Below, piece after piece: positions 16,711-25,059 of a DNA stretch of 64,000 nucleotides. The stretch comes from JAWLEP01 sp964553045 (GTDB lineage: Bacteria; Fermentibacterota; Fermentibacteria; Fermentibacterales; JCC-6), in NCBI GenBank assembly GCA_964553045.1, contig CAZKJG010000007.1:62001-126000 (forward strand). The letters run 5' to 3'. Made by a program: the position numbers and the translations under genes. The notes beneath the pieces were generated by a model that was not told the DNA's origin, did not search any database, and saw only the letters and a program-made list of their open reading frames with translations. The first letter of the stretch is position 1, and each line of letters starts with the position of its first letter.

Positions 16711-17505
16711 ATGCGGCTGAGACTTGCCACCTGGAACGTGAACTCCATACGGACCAGGATGCCCTCGGTGCTGCGGTGGCTTTCGGAGTCCGGCACCGAT
16801 GCTCTGCTGATGCAGGAGACCAAGGTCACCGACGACCTCTTCCCCCGCGAGCCCCTGGAGGAGGCTGGCTACGAGGTGGCCGTGCACGGCCAGAAGCGCT
16901 ACAACGGAGTGGCCATCGCCTCCCGGTTGCCCCTGGAGGAGGTGCGGACGGGACTGCCTTCGGGCTACCTGCCCGACCAGGCGCGGGCCATCTCCGCCAC
17001 GGTCGCCGGCGTCAGGCTGCACAACGTGTACGTACCCAACGGCGGCACCCCGGAGAGCCCCCGGTTCGCCGAGAAGCTGGCCTTTCTGGAGGAGCTTGCG
17101 AGGGTGTCGGCGGAATGGGACCACTCCCGGGGCTGTATCATCGGCGGCGACTTCAACGTGGCGCCCGGCCCGGACGACGTCTTCGACCCGGTGGAGATGG
17201 AGGGCAGGGTCTGCTACCACCCCGAGGAGAGGAGCAGGCTGGCGGGAATAATCGCCACCGGACTGGTGGACCTGTACAGGAGCCTGGCCCCGGAGGGCAA
17301 GGCCTACACCTGGTGGGACTACCGGGCGGCGGCATTTCGGCGCGACCGGGGCATGCGACTGGACCTGCTGCTGGCCACCCCGGGTCCGGCGGGCGCGCTG
17401 AGGGGCTGTGAGATACACAGGGATGTCCGGTCCTGGGAACGGCCCTCGGACCACGTCCCGGTAACCGCCGACATGGAACTGGATATCGAAGGGAGCGAGA
17501 CATGA
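16711..17505 (+). CDS. xthA: Exodeoxyribonuclease III
   Basis: A 264-residue member of the ExoIII/AP-endonuclease family that repairs abasic DNA sites and removes 3' blocks. The motifs are ATWNVNSIRTR, LMQETKV (metal Glu), NVYVPNGG, GGDFNVAP, RLDLLLATPG and the terminal SDHVPV (catalytic Asp-His). Start ATG with GGAGG five bases upstream. The stop overlaps the start of the next gene (ATGA). Confidence 0.92.
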   Translation: MRLRLATWNVNSIRTRMPSVLRWLSESGTDALLMQETKVTDDLFPREPLEEAGYEVAVHGQKRYNGVAIASRLPLEEVRTGLPSGYLPDQARAISATVAGVRLHNVYVPNGGTPESPRFAEKLAFLEELARVSAEWDHSRGCIIGGDFNVAPGPDDVFDPVEMEGRVCYHPEERSRLAGIIATGLVDLYRSLAPEGKAYTWWDYRAAAFRRDRGMRLDLLLATPGPAGALRGCEIHRDVRSWERPSDHVPVTADMELDIEGSET

Positions 17506-18476
17506 GGTTCACCGCTGCTGTTCTGCTGGCGGCTCTGGCCTGCCTGGCGCAGACGGCCCGGGAGGCGGCGCCGGTGGAGGTACACGAATGGGGAGTTCTG
17601 GTATACGGCGAAGACGACGACATGGGAATGCTCCTGGGTCTGCCCGGCGCCGAGACACCGCCCGCGGTGCGGGCTCCCGTGGTCTACTTCCACGGCCCGG
17701 AGTTCTCGGGAACCTTCACCGTGGGGCTTCCTACGGGGGACTTCACGGTCACGATCCCCGAGCCGGACCGGCAGGAGTGTGACACCGCCGTCTGGTCTCT
17801 CGAGGGGAGCTGGGCGGCGGAGAGGGAGGCGCCCGAACGGGCCGCCTCCTTCCTGCGGGACGCCCCCTCCGGCGGCAGCGCCCACTGGTCCGACGTGGAG
17901 TCGATGATGCTGTCCACGGAATCCGGAGGGCTCTCCCGATACCTCTACTACGAGTGCACACTGGACCCGGAGCTGCTGCAGCCTGCGGCGTGGACGGCCC
18001 CGGTGCAGTACGACGGCCGGGAGCTGCTGCTTCCCCCCAGGCTCTCGATTCCGGAGGCTCCCGGAAATCCCGACCTCCTTATCGTGACCCAGTCCGGCGA
18101 CGGCCCGGTGATGTGGCGCGGCGGAGGCTGGGAGCTGGCCGACAGCGGCCTGGGCGGCCTGGACTGGATGCCCTACGCCCGCACCGAGGCCATGAACGTG
18201 CTCATGGACTGGGGCGTCGAGCTGCTGGAGATTGACGAGATGCAGGCCCTGTGGAACACCTGGGAGCCCTGGGCCGTCCGACGCGACGACCCCGAGCAGT
18301 ACGTGATCTTCAGCCGGCTGCGGCCGGAGAAGGTGGAGACCCTGTCCCGCATATCGCTGCAGACCGAACGGGGCCGGCCGGTGGAGTACTCCAGGTTCTT
18401 CCTGGGCGGGCTGGTGGTCTCGGGAGACGTCCCCGTCCGGCACATATCGCCGGACGAGGGGGATGACCTCCGCTAG
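17502..18476 (+). CDS. Secreted protein of unknown function
   Basis: A 324-residue protein with a cleavable signal peptide (about 1-24) and a body rich in aromatic and acidic residues. I recognise no family. Visible features are VEVHEWGVLVYG after the signal peptide, one glycine-rich segment (VMWRGGGWELADSGLGG) and no membrane helix later on, so it is probably periplasmic or exported. It overlaps xthA by ATGA and converges with the regulator gene, with the two stops overlapping by 4 bp. Confidence 0.6.
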   Translation: MRFTAAVLLAALACLAQTAREAAPVEVHEWGVLVYGEDDDMGMLLGLPGAETPPAVRAPVVYFHGPEFSGTFTVGLPTGDFTVTIPEPDRQECDTAVWSLEGSWAAEREAPERAASFLRDAPSGGSAHWSDVESMMLSTESGGLSRYLYYECTLDPELLQPAAWTAPVQYDGRELLLPPRLSIPEAPGNPDLLIVTQSGDGPVMWRGGGWELADSGLGGLDWMPYARTEAMNVLMDWGVELLEIDEMQALWNTWEPWAVRRDDPEQYVIFSRLRPEKVETLSRISLQTERGRPVEYSRFFLGGLVVSGDVPVRHISPDEGDDLR

Positions 18477-19828
18477 GACCCCTCTTCGGGGAGGAGCAGG
18501 TCGTCCAGCTCCTCCCGGGGGATCTCCAGGGCCGAGGAGGCCGCGTCCCGGTCCCCCTTGCAGCGCTGCAGGGTCAGTCTGGCGTGGTCGCGCATCACCT
18601 CTTCCATGGTCCTGTAGACCGTGCCCACGGCGTCGGGGTCTATGCGGCTGCGAACGTAGGAGGACAGCGCGTCCAGCGTGATCCGGTCGCTCTCCTCGTT
18701 CACCACCGCCATGGCGATGATGTTGCGCAGCTCCTGCATGTTGTCCGGGAAGGGGTAGCCCTTCAGAAGCTCGAGGAAGTTGTCATCGAAGCCCTCTATG
18801 CGCCTTCCCGTCCTGCGGACCTCCTGCTTTAGGAAGTGCTTTGCCAGGAGGGGAATATCCCCCGGCCGCTCCCGCAGCGGAGGTATCCGGACCGGGTTGA
18901 CCATGAGGTGGAACAGCAGGTCCTGCGAGAAGCTCTCCCGGTAATCAGGCAGCGTCAGGTCCTTGGTCGAAGAGACTATGAAGCGCACGTCGGCCCTGCG
19001 AATGCGGGCGGAGCTCTCGCGGTAGTACTCGTCGGTCTGAATCACCCGCTTCAGACGCACCTGCACCGGTATGGACAGCGCCTCTATCTTGTCGATGAAC
19101 AGGGTGCCCCCCTCGGCCTCCTCCAGAACCCCGGGCGCAGCCTGCTTCTCGCCGCCGTAGGCCCGGGCCTGGCCGAAGAGGAAGGCCGGAACCTCGTCGG
19201 GGAGGTGGCTGTCTGCCTCCACGGCGATGAAGGGCCCGTCCGAGCGGGGGCTGGCCCCGTGAATGGAGCGGGCCAGCGCCTCCTTGCCGGTACCCGGCTC
19301 TCCCCAGATGAAGATGGAGAGGTCGCTCTCGGCCATCTTCTCGGCCTGGTGCAGCACACGGATCATCTTGGAGTCCCGGGTGGGAAAGCCCTCGAAGGCG
19401 GCCTCGTTGTCCAGGCTCTCCCGGGAGAGGTCTTTGGGAAGCTGCTCGATGCTCTGGTGAAGGGCGTCGTGCTCCACGGCGTTCTCGATCACCTCCAGGA
19501 GTTTGTCGTCGTCCACCGGTTTCACCAGGTAGTCGAAGGCGTCCAGCTTCATGGCCTTCACCGCCAGGTCCACGTCGCTGACGCCGGTGAGGATGATCAC
19601 CGGCATGTCATCGTCCCGGGCCCGCATTCTGCGGAGGATCTCCATGCCGCTGATGTTGGGCATGTCCATGTCCAGCAACATCAGGTCGAAGTCGTTCTCC
19701 TTCAGGAGGCCCTCCACGTTCCGGCTGTCGTTCTCCACCGTGACGTCGAAGACCTCCGTCTGCATGAGGAAGACCATGAAGTAGTTGGTCACCGCCACGT
19801 CGTCGTCGACTATCAGGATACGCTTCAT
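18473..19828 (-). CDS. NtrC-like response regulator lacking the sigma-54 contact motif
   Basis: A 451-residue regulator: a receiver domain (residues 1-120, acidic DDD near 8-10, phospho-site in LMLLDMDMP), a central AAA+ domain (Walker A GEPGTGKE, Walker B-like GGTLFIDKI) and a short helical tail (ARLTLQRCKGDRDAASSALE) resembling a Fis-type DNA-binding helix. The GAFTGA loop that contacts sigma-54 is replaced by QARAYGG, and Walker B has Lys where Glu is usual. It may therefore regulate without sigma-54. Start ATG at 19828 with GGAGGGGG upstream, overlapping the kinase stop (ATGA). Confidence 0.8.
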   Translation of the reverse strand: MKRILIVDDDVAVTNYFMVFLMQTEVFDVTVENDSRNVEGLLKENDFDLMLLDMDMPNISGMEILRRMRARDDDMPVIILTGVSDVDLAVKAMKLDAFDYLVKPVDDDKLLEVIENAVEHDALHQSIEQLPKDLSRESLDNEAAFEGFPTRDSKMIRVLHQAEKMAESDLSIFIWGEPGTGKEALARSIHGASPRSDGPFIAVEADSHLPDEVPAFLFGQARAYGGEKQAAPGVLEEAEGGTLFIDKIEALSIPVQVRLKRVIQTDEYYRESSARIRRADVRFIVSSTKDLTLPDYRESFSQDLLFHLMVNPVRIPPLRERPGDIPLLAKHFLKQEVRRTGRRIEGFDDNFLELLKGYPFPDNMQELRNIIAMAVVNEESDRITLDALSSYVRSRIDPDAVGTVYRTMEEVMRDHARLTLQRCKGDRDAASSALEIPREELDDLLLPEEGS

Positions 19829-21810
19829 GCCCCCTCCGCCTCGGTCTCGCATACCTCGCCGGCCGGAATCCTGATGGTGAAGGTGGTGCCCTCTCCCTCC
19901 TCGCTGGCCACGGAGATGTTCCCCCCGTGCTCCTCCACTATCCGGTAGGCGATGGCCAGGCCCAGGCCGGTGCCGCCCCTGGCCCGCTTGGTGGTGAAGA
20001 AGGGGTCGAATATCTGCTTGCGGGTCTTCTCGCCCATCCCCTTCCCGTTGTCGGCTATCTCTATCACCACATCGTCGTCCTCGTGGCGGGAGCTCACCTG
20101 TATCAGTCCCTTTCGGCCGTCGGGAATGGCCTGGCCGGCGTTCACTATCAGGTTCACCAGAACCTGCTCCATCTTCTGGCTGTTGCCGGTGAAGGTGGGC
20201 AGGTCGGAGGAGAGGTCCAGCTCGATCTCGGCGTGCTTGTGCACCTCCTTGTGCACCAGCCTGGTGGTGGACTCTATCAGCGTGTTCACATCCACGCAGT
20301 CCACCAGAAGCCCCTCGTCCTTCCGGGCGAATCCCCGCAGGCCCTCCACGATGCTCTTGATCCGCTCGGAGCCGTGGGCCATGTCGTCCACCAGCGTCAT
20401 CACGTGCTCGCGAAAGAAGTCGTACTTGAGCCTGGCAATCTTCAGGTCCGAGTGCTCCTCGTACCACCTGTCCAGTATGGGAATGATGTCCTCCAGCGCC
20501 TGCTTGAGGATCTTGATATTGCCGCGGATGAACTGGTTGGGGTTGTTTATCTCGTGTCCGATCCCGGAGACCAGCTGCCCCAGGGAGGCCAGCTTGTCCG
20601 CCTGCTGTATCTGCTGCTCGTAAGTCTTCTCCAGGGTCACGTCCCGGTAGAACTCCAGTATGCCGTCCACCTCGTGGTCCTTGTTGTATACCGGCAGGGC
20701 GTGGACCTCCAGGTAGCGGTCACCGTGCTTCATGGTCAGGGTCACCGGGGTCTTGTCCTTCATGATCTTCACCAGGCGGCAGTCCTCGCACTTGGTCTCC
20801 CGGTCGAAGATGCTGCGGTAGCAGTAGCTTCCGGCGGGAATGTCCTCGCGGTTGGTCATCACCACCTTGCGGTTGCGGTCGATGAGGACCACGTCGTCGG
20901 GCACCGCCTGGAAGACGGTCTCCAGGCGGGTCCGGGCCTCCTCCCAGCCCCGGTTGACGCGTTCCAGGTAGCTGTCCACGATGCCCAGCTTGTCCTGCTG
21001 CTCGCGGAGCTCGATCTCCCGCTGATCTATCTCCCGCTTCAGCTCCCGAAGCTGCCGGTCGTACTCCTCCTGCTCCTCCTCGCGGAGGGCCATCCGCTCC
21101 CGCAGTTCCTTTCGCTCCAGGGCCAGGCTCAGCGTGCGGCCGATCTCGTTCAGCATCCGCTGCTCCTCGTGCAGCAGCTGATGCTTGTCGTTGAGGTAGC
21201 CCACGCGGATCTCGCCGCTCTCCCTGCCCCCCACCACCAGCTTTGTGGACAGGTAGCGGTCGGTGGCCGGCTTCTGGCCGTACTCGATGCCCTGGTACTG
21301 GGAGTAGACGACCACCTCCTCGGGGTAGAGCATGCCCTGCGCGAGGTAGCGGGGCAGCTTCTCGAAGAACTCCCGGATTGAGGCCGACACCTCTATCCAT
21401 TCCGCCACCTCGTAGAGGCAGGAGAGCTCCTTGATCCGCTCCTCCTTCTCCCACTCGCTCCCCGAGCCGAGGGGATGGAGCTTGTTGCCGAAGAACAGGA
21501 ACACCGGTCCCCGCTTGGGCTCGGCGTAGCTGGCCTTGAGGGGAATGCTGCGGTCCGGGTCGTCCCTGGTTGTCAGGCCGCCGACTCCCCGGTTGCCGCT
21601 GCGGGCCTGGGCCATGGCCTCCCGGAAGGTGGCCGCGGAGCCCTGGGTGAGGATGTCCTCCAGCCTCTTGCCCTCCAGGTCGCCGTTCTGCTCCGGCAGA
21701 TCCTCGGCCAGAGACCGGCTGACGTGGATAACCGCGCCGTCCTCCCCGGTGACCAGCAGGTAGTCGAAGTTGACCTCCAGCAGAGCGTAGAGGTCCTCGA
21801 GCTTCAGCAT
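19825..21810 (-). CDS. PAS-containing soluble sensor histidine kinase
   Basis: A 661-residue kinase without membrane helices. It has an N-terminal PAS domain, a central GAF-like region, a charged coiled coil around residues 285-325 and a second PAS domain with a CEDC pair (TKCEDCRLVKI). HisKA is LASLGQLVSGIGHEINNP and the HATPase domain has NLIVNAGQAI, ADNGKGM and GTGLGLAIAYRIVEEHGG. The class (NtrB-like GHEINNP box) fits its partner, the NtrC-like regulator, with which it overlaps. Start ATG at 21810 with GGGGGGA upstream. The cysteine pair in the second PAS could sense redox or bind metal. Confidence 0.85.
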   Translation of the reverse strand: MLKLEDLYALLEVNFDYLLVTGEDGAVIHVSRSLAEDLPEQNGDLEGKRLEDILTQGSAATFREAMAQARSGNRGVGGLTTRDDPDRSIPLKASYAEPKRGPVFLFFGNKLHPLGSGSEWEKEERIKELSCLYEVAEWIEVSASIREFFEKLPRYLAQGMLYPEEVVVYSQYQGIEYGQKPATDRYLSTKLVVGGRESGEIRVGYLNDKHQLLHEEQRMLNEIGRTLSLALERKELRERMALREEEQEEYDRQLRELKREIDQREIELREQQDKLGIVDSYLERVNRGWEEARTRLETVFQAVPDDVVLIDRNRKVVMTNREDIPAGSYCYRSIFDRETKCEDCRLVKIMKDKTPVTLTMKHGDRYLEVHALPVYNKDHEVDGILEFYRDVTLEKTYEQQIQQADKLASLGQLVSGIGHEINNPNQFIRGNIKILKQALEDIIPILDRWYEEHSDLKIARLKYDFFREHVMTLVDDMAHGSERIKSIVEGLRGFARKDEGLLVDCVDVNTLIESTTRLVHKEVHKHAEIELDLSSDLPTFTGNSQKMEQVLVNLIVNAGQAIPDGRKGLIQVSSRHEDDDVVIEIADNGKGMGEKTRKQIFDPFFTTKRARGGTGLGLAIAYRIVEEHGGNISVASEEGEGTTFTIRIPAGEVCETEAEGA

Positions 21811-21995
21811 CGGTCCCCCCTTCAGGGCCGGTGGCTTCCTTGCGGGCCTCAGCAGGGAAAGCTGGCCAGAGACGGCGGCGATGTCCAGAGGTACCTCAGC
21901 CCCGCCGGGTTGTCCATCCCTCCATCCAGAGATATCTTTTTCTGGAGGAAGCCCCCAGCCGCGGCACGCCCAAGGCCCGAAACGAGGAGGGATCA

Positions 21996-22502
21996 ATGGT
22001 CGGTAGTTCGTCTGCCCGCGCCGCCGTATGGAAGGTGCGATGGCTCCCCATGCTGCTCCTTATGCTTCCCGGGGCGGGGCTGATCGTGGCATCCTTCTTC
22101 GTAGAGGTCGAAGCCATGGAAGAGGGCGAACTCCACCCCCTTCTCTTCCTGGGCATGCTCTTCCTGGCAATCATCATCGGCCTCATGGCGGTATTCGCCC
22201 TGAGGGGCCGGGCCACCATACGTCTGATCAGGAACGGGGTTCCGGCCGAGGTGGAGGTGCTGGACATCGAGGAGACCGGGACGCGGGTCAACGACATGCC
22301 GGTGGTGAGTCTCCGGCTGCTGTTCACCGACGGCAGCGGGCATGCCCGGGAGGTGGAGCACAGGCAGATGCTCAGCCGGCTCATGCTCATAAAGATAGAA
22401 CGTGGGGACACGCTGCATGTCCGGGTGCATCCGAAGAGGCCCGAAAAGTTTGCCCTCCTCTTCGGTGCCGGGCCCGGGGAACCGGAAGGAGGGCGAGGAT
22501 GA
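21996..22502 (+). CDS. Two-helix membrane protein, DUF3592-like (copy 1)
   Basis: A 168-residue protein with two membrane helices (LPMLLLMLPGAGLIVASFF and LLFLGMLFLAIIIGLMAVF) and a C-terminal soluble beta domain. The domain carries AEVEVLDIEETGTRVNDMP and GDTLHVRVHPKRPEKFAL, the pattern of DUF3592-like envelope proteins. ATG at 21996 follows GAGGAGGGATCA. It overlaps its paralog by ATGA. Function unknown. Confidence 0.65.
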   Translation: MVGSSSARAAVWKVRWLPMLLLMLPGAGLIVASFFVEVEAMEEGELHPLLFLGMLFLAIIIGLMAVFALRGRATIRLIRNGVPAEVEVLDIEETGTRVNDMPVVSLRLLFTDGSGHAREVEHRQMLSRLMLIKIERGDTLHVRVHPKRPEKFALLFGAGPGEPEGGRG

Positions 22503-22978
22503 CCGAGGCAAAGGGCGGAAGCATCAGCCTGTGGTCGGTGGACGTGCGCTGGATGCTCCTCTTCATGCTGCCCGGCGTCGGCCTGATCGTGGCGTCCTTC
22601 CTAGTCCCCGAGGACGCGCTGACCGACGACGGCCATCCCCTGGACACGTTCCTGCTGCTCATGGGCGGCTTCTTCGTGGTGGTGGACCTGGCGGTGATCG
22701 GCTTTGTCAAGCTGCGCAACAGGGCGAAGATGGACTTCGCCCGCAACGCACTTTCCGGCACCGCAGAGGTGCTGGAGATGTCGGAGACCGGCACTCGGGT
22801 CAACGACATGCCGATGGTGCGCTTCCGGCTGCGGGTCAACGACGGCTACCGGCCGGTCCGGGAGGTGGTGCACAAGCAGGTGATGTCCTACCTGACGCTG
22901 CGCGACATACACGCAGGCGACACGCTGAACGTAAAGGTGCACAAGGAGAAGCCCGGGAAGCTGATCATCCTCACCTGA
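22499..22978 (+). CDS. Two-helix membrane protein, DUF3592-like (copy 2)
   Basis: A 159-residue tandem paralog of the preceding gene. It has the same layout: two helices (LLFMLPGVGLIVASFLV and TFLLLMGGFFVVVDLAVIGF) and the shared domain AEVLEMSETGTRVNDMPMV ... GDTLNVKVHKEKPGKL. Start ATG at 22499 overlaps the copy 1 stop. A more distant relative lies at 28136-28504. The pair probably arose by local duplication. Confidence 0.65.
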   Translation: MTEAKGGSISLWSVDVRWMLLFMLPGVGLIVASFLVPEDALTDDGHPLDTFLLLMGGFFVVVDLAVIGFVKLRNRAKMDFARNALSGTAEVLEMSETGTRVNDMPMVRFRLRVNDGYRPVREVVHKQVMSYLTLRDIHAGDTLNVKVHKEKPGKLIILT

Positions 22979-23010
22979 ACTCCGCCTGGGAACCGGGCCC
23001 AGCCGGACGT

Positions 23011-23038
23011 TTGCAATTCCATACCGATCGAATATGAA
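23011..23038 (+). promoter_or_regulatory. Possible promoter upstream of the DOMON gene
   Basis: TTGCAA at 23011-23016 and TATGAA at 23033-23038 with a 16-base spacer, about 70 bp before the start. Each box matches consensus at four of six positions, in a locally AT-rich patch. Confidence 0.3.
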
Positions 23039-23069
23039 GCAATCGAGGCAGAAAAGAGCAGGGAAGGGG

Positions 23070-23120
23070 AGTCCAATGGGAAGGGAAGTCCAATGGGAAG
23101 GGAAGTCCAATGGGAAGGGC
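23070..23120 (+). repeat. Three tandem 17-bp repeats carrying Shine-Dalgarno and ATG
   Basis: The unit AGTCCAATGGGAAGGGA occurs three times without gaps (23070-23086, 23087-23103, 23104-23120, the last differing at its final base). Each unit holds an ATG, and GGGAAGGG precedes the ATG of the next unit. Only the third ATG (23110) opens the DOMON gene. The other two, 17 and 34 bp upstream, are in other frames. Confidence 0.85.
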
Positions 23121-23667
23121 ACTTGTCCTGACGGTGGTTCTGGCCCTGGCGGGAGCCGCTGCGGCGCAGGAGTGGCAGGAGATCAACGTTGACGATTTCA
23201 CCCTGAGATGGGCCACCCAGACCGGAGACAGCCTGGCGGTGGAGCTCACGGGACCCACCACGGGATGGGTGGCCGTGGGCTTCGACCCCGAGCAGATGAT
23301 GCAGGGGGCCAACCTGATCATCGGCTACGTGGAGTCGGGAACGCCCAGCCTCAGGGACGACTACGGAGTGGCGCCCACCTCCCACGCCCCGGATACGGCC
23401 CTGGGCGGAACGGATGACGTCACGATCAACGGCGGCGATCAGACCGGCGGGGAGACCACCATCGAGTTCAGCATACCGCTTGACTCCGGCGACTCCTACG
23501 ACAAACCCCTGTCACCCGGAAACACCTATCCGGTCATTCTGGCCCGGGGCCCCGACGGAGCCGACGACTTCACCACCTATCACGAGTTCGTTACGGCCGC
23601 GGAGATCGAGATCTGGGCCCTGGACTTCGCAAGTGAGAGCTGGGGAGGTCTGAAGGCGCTGCCCTGA
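23110..23667 (+). CDS. Secreted DOMON-domain protein
   Basis: A 185-residue protein with a signal peptide (VVLALAGAAAAQ) and one DOMON domain (LRWATQTGDSLAVEL, TTGWVAVGFDPEQMMQGAN, SGDSYDKPL, GDSYDKPLSPGNTYPVILA). DOMON domains bind haem or sugars in exported redox or adhesion proteins; no haem ligand can be assigned safely here. It is a close paralog of the lipoprotein at 24437-24970, and a DUF5777 barrel gene lies between them. Start at the third repeat unit's ATG. Confidence 0.75.
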   Translation: MGRALVLTVVLALAGAAAAQEWQEINVDDFTLRWATQTGDSLAVELTGPTTGWVAVGFDPEQMMQGANLIIGYVESGTPSLRDDYGVAPTSHAPDTALGGTDDVTINGGDQTGGETTIEFSIPLDSGDSYDKPLSPGNTYPVILARGPDGADDFTTYHEFVTAAEIEIWALDFASESWGGLKALP

Positions 23668-23672
23668 GGCCC

Positions 23673-24416
23673 CTAGATCAGCCTCCTGATCCGGAAGTTC
23701 AACCGCGGGTCGCTGTCGGTCACACCTGCCATGGTGCCCCGCAGGCGCATGCCGGTGGAGTTACCCAGACCGAACATGAACTGATGGCCCCAGGTCCGTA
23801 CGGTTATTCCGAACGCGAAAGCGGCGTTCTCCGCCGTCTTCTCCCCGTCCCCCACCACCGGCATGAACTCGCCCCAGAGGCTATAGGCGTCGCTCAGCAG
23901 CAGGTCTCCGCCCAGCGCCAGCCCGGGTATCTCCGTGCGGGTGTCGTACCCTCCGGAGACCACCGGCCGAAGTCGCCACAGCCTCTGGAGGGGCTCCACG
24001 GAGCCCTCCAGCATGCCGCCGGACTCCCGCTCGTCAGCGGAGACCTCCTGTGAGTAGAAGCCCGCCTGCGCCCGCAGGCCAAGGCCGGCGGCGACGCAGC
24101 TCCATCCCGCCGAGGCGCCCCAGATGCTCCCGTAGCGGACGTACGAAACCCCCAGGTCCAGGTGCGAGGGCAGCATCATCCTGGCGCCCAGCCGGACGTT
24201 GGCGCCGATGTCGGCACCGAAGAAGTCCTCGAAAGGGTCCTCGAAGGCGTCCCCCAGGAACCTGTGGTCGACGCTTACCTCTATGTCGCCCTGCTCCAGC
24301 CCCAGCAGAGGGGTCTCGACGTCCATCATCCCGTTCTCGGGGTAGATATCTTCGCCTGCCGCCGCGGCGGCCATCGCAAGCACGGCGAAGGCCACCACCA
24401 TCCGGAGCCCGTTCAT
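23673..24416 (-). CDS. DUF5777-like outer-membrane beta-barrel protein
   Basis: A 247-residue protein with a signal peptide (VVAFAVLAMAAAAAGE) and many alternating strands ending in NFRIRRLI. The segment VSVDHRF ... FFGADIGANVRLG matches the N-terminal signature of DUF5777 proteins, which occur in FCB bacteria next to small secreted redox or lipid-binding proteins. ATG at 24416 follows GGAGGAGAT. It converges with the first DOMON gene (5 bp apart) and is 20 bp downstream of the DOMON lipoprotein, probably in one transcript with it. Confidence 0.7.
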   Translation of the reverse strand: MNGLRMVVAFAVLAMAAAAAGEDIYPENGMMDVETPLLGLEQGDIEVSVDHRFLGDAFEDPFEDFFGADIGANVRLGARMMLPSHLDLGVSYVRYGSIWGASAGWSCVAAGLGLRAQAGFYSQEVSADERESGGMLEGSVEPLQRLWRLRPVVSGGYDTRTEIPGLALGGDLLLSDAYSLWGEFMPVVGDGEKTAENAAFAFGITVRTWGHQFMFGLGNSTGMRLRGTMAGVTDSDPRLNFRIRRLI

Positions 24417-24436
24417 ATCTCCTCCCATTCCCCCGT

Positions 24437-24970
24437 CTAGATCTCTATGCTGACCGAGGTGGCGACCTGGTGAGGCGAGACGAAATCGTCCGCGCCGTCG
24501 GCCCCGCTGGCCAGTATGACCGTGTACGTCTGTCCCTCCACCAATGGCTTGTCGTACTCGTCTCCGGAGGAAAGGGGAATGGTGAACTCCAGGGTGGTCT
24601 CCCCCGAGGCCTCGCCTCCGCCGTCCAGCGTGAGGTCGGAGGTGCCTCCCAGCAGGGTGTCGGATGCGTGGGAGAAGCTTCCGGTACCCCAGTCGTCACG
24701 GATCTCCACCGCGCCGCCCTCCACGTATCCCAGCAGGAAGTTGGCTCCGCTCATCTGCTGGTCCGGATCGAACCCGACACCCACCCATCCGGTGGTTCCG
24801 CCGGAGAGCACCACTTCCAGGCTGTCGCCCATGTCTCGCCATTCCAGGGTTATCCCCTGTGAGGTTACCTGCTGCCAGCCCTCCTCTCCCTGCTCCGGGC
24901 CCGTGCTGTCGTCGCCGCACCCCGCCAGCAGCGCCATCGCCGCCGTGAGCAGGGCAATGAAGCACTTCAT
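24437..24970 (-). CDS. DOMON-domain lipoprotein
   Basis: A 177-residue lipoprotein with lipobox MALLAGCGDD, followed by one DOMON domain nearly colinear with the protein encoded at 23110-23667 (TTGWVGVGFDPDQQMSGAN, SSGDEYDKPL, VILASGADGADDFVSPHQ). I infer that the soluble and lipid-anchored copies, with the barrel between them, form one envelope module. Ligand unknown. Confidence 0.75.
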   Translation of the reverse strand: MKCFIALLTAAMALLAGCGDDSTGPEQGEEGWQQVTSQGITLEWRDMGDSLEVVLSGGTTGWVGVGFDPDQQMSGANFLLGYVEGGAVEIRDDWGTGSFSHASDTLLGGTSDLTLDGGGEASGETTLEFTIPLSSGDEYDKPLVEGQTYTVILASGADGADDFVSPHQVATSVSIEI

Positions 24971-25059
24971 ATTGGACCTCCTCTTCCCATCTGCGCAATG
25001 CTCTCGGGCTCACTTCCGCTGCGGGGCTCCCGTTTGAGGGCCTCGCGCCCGTCCACCGT

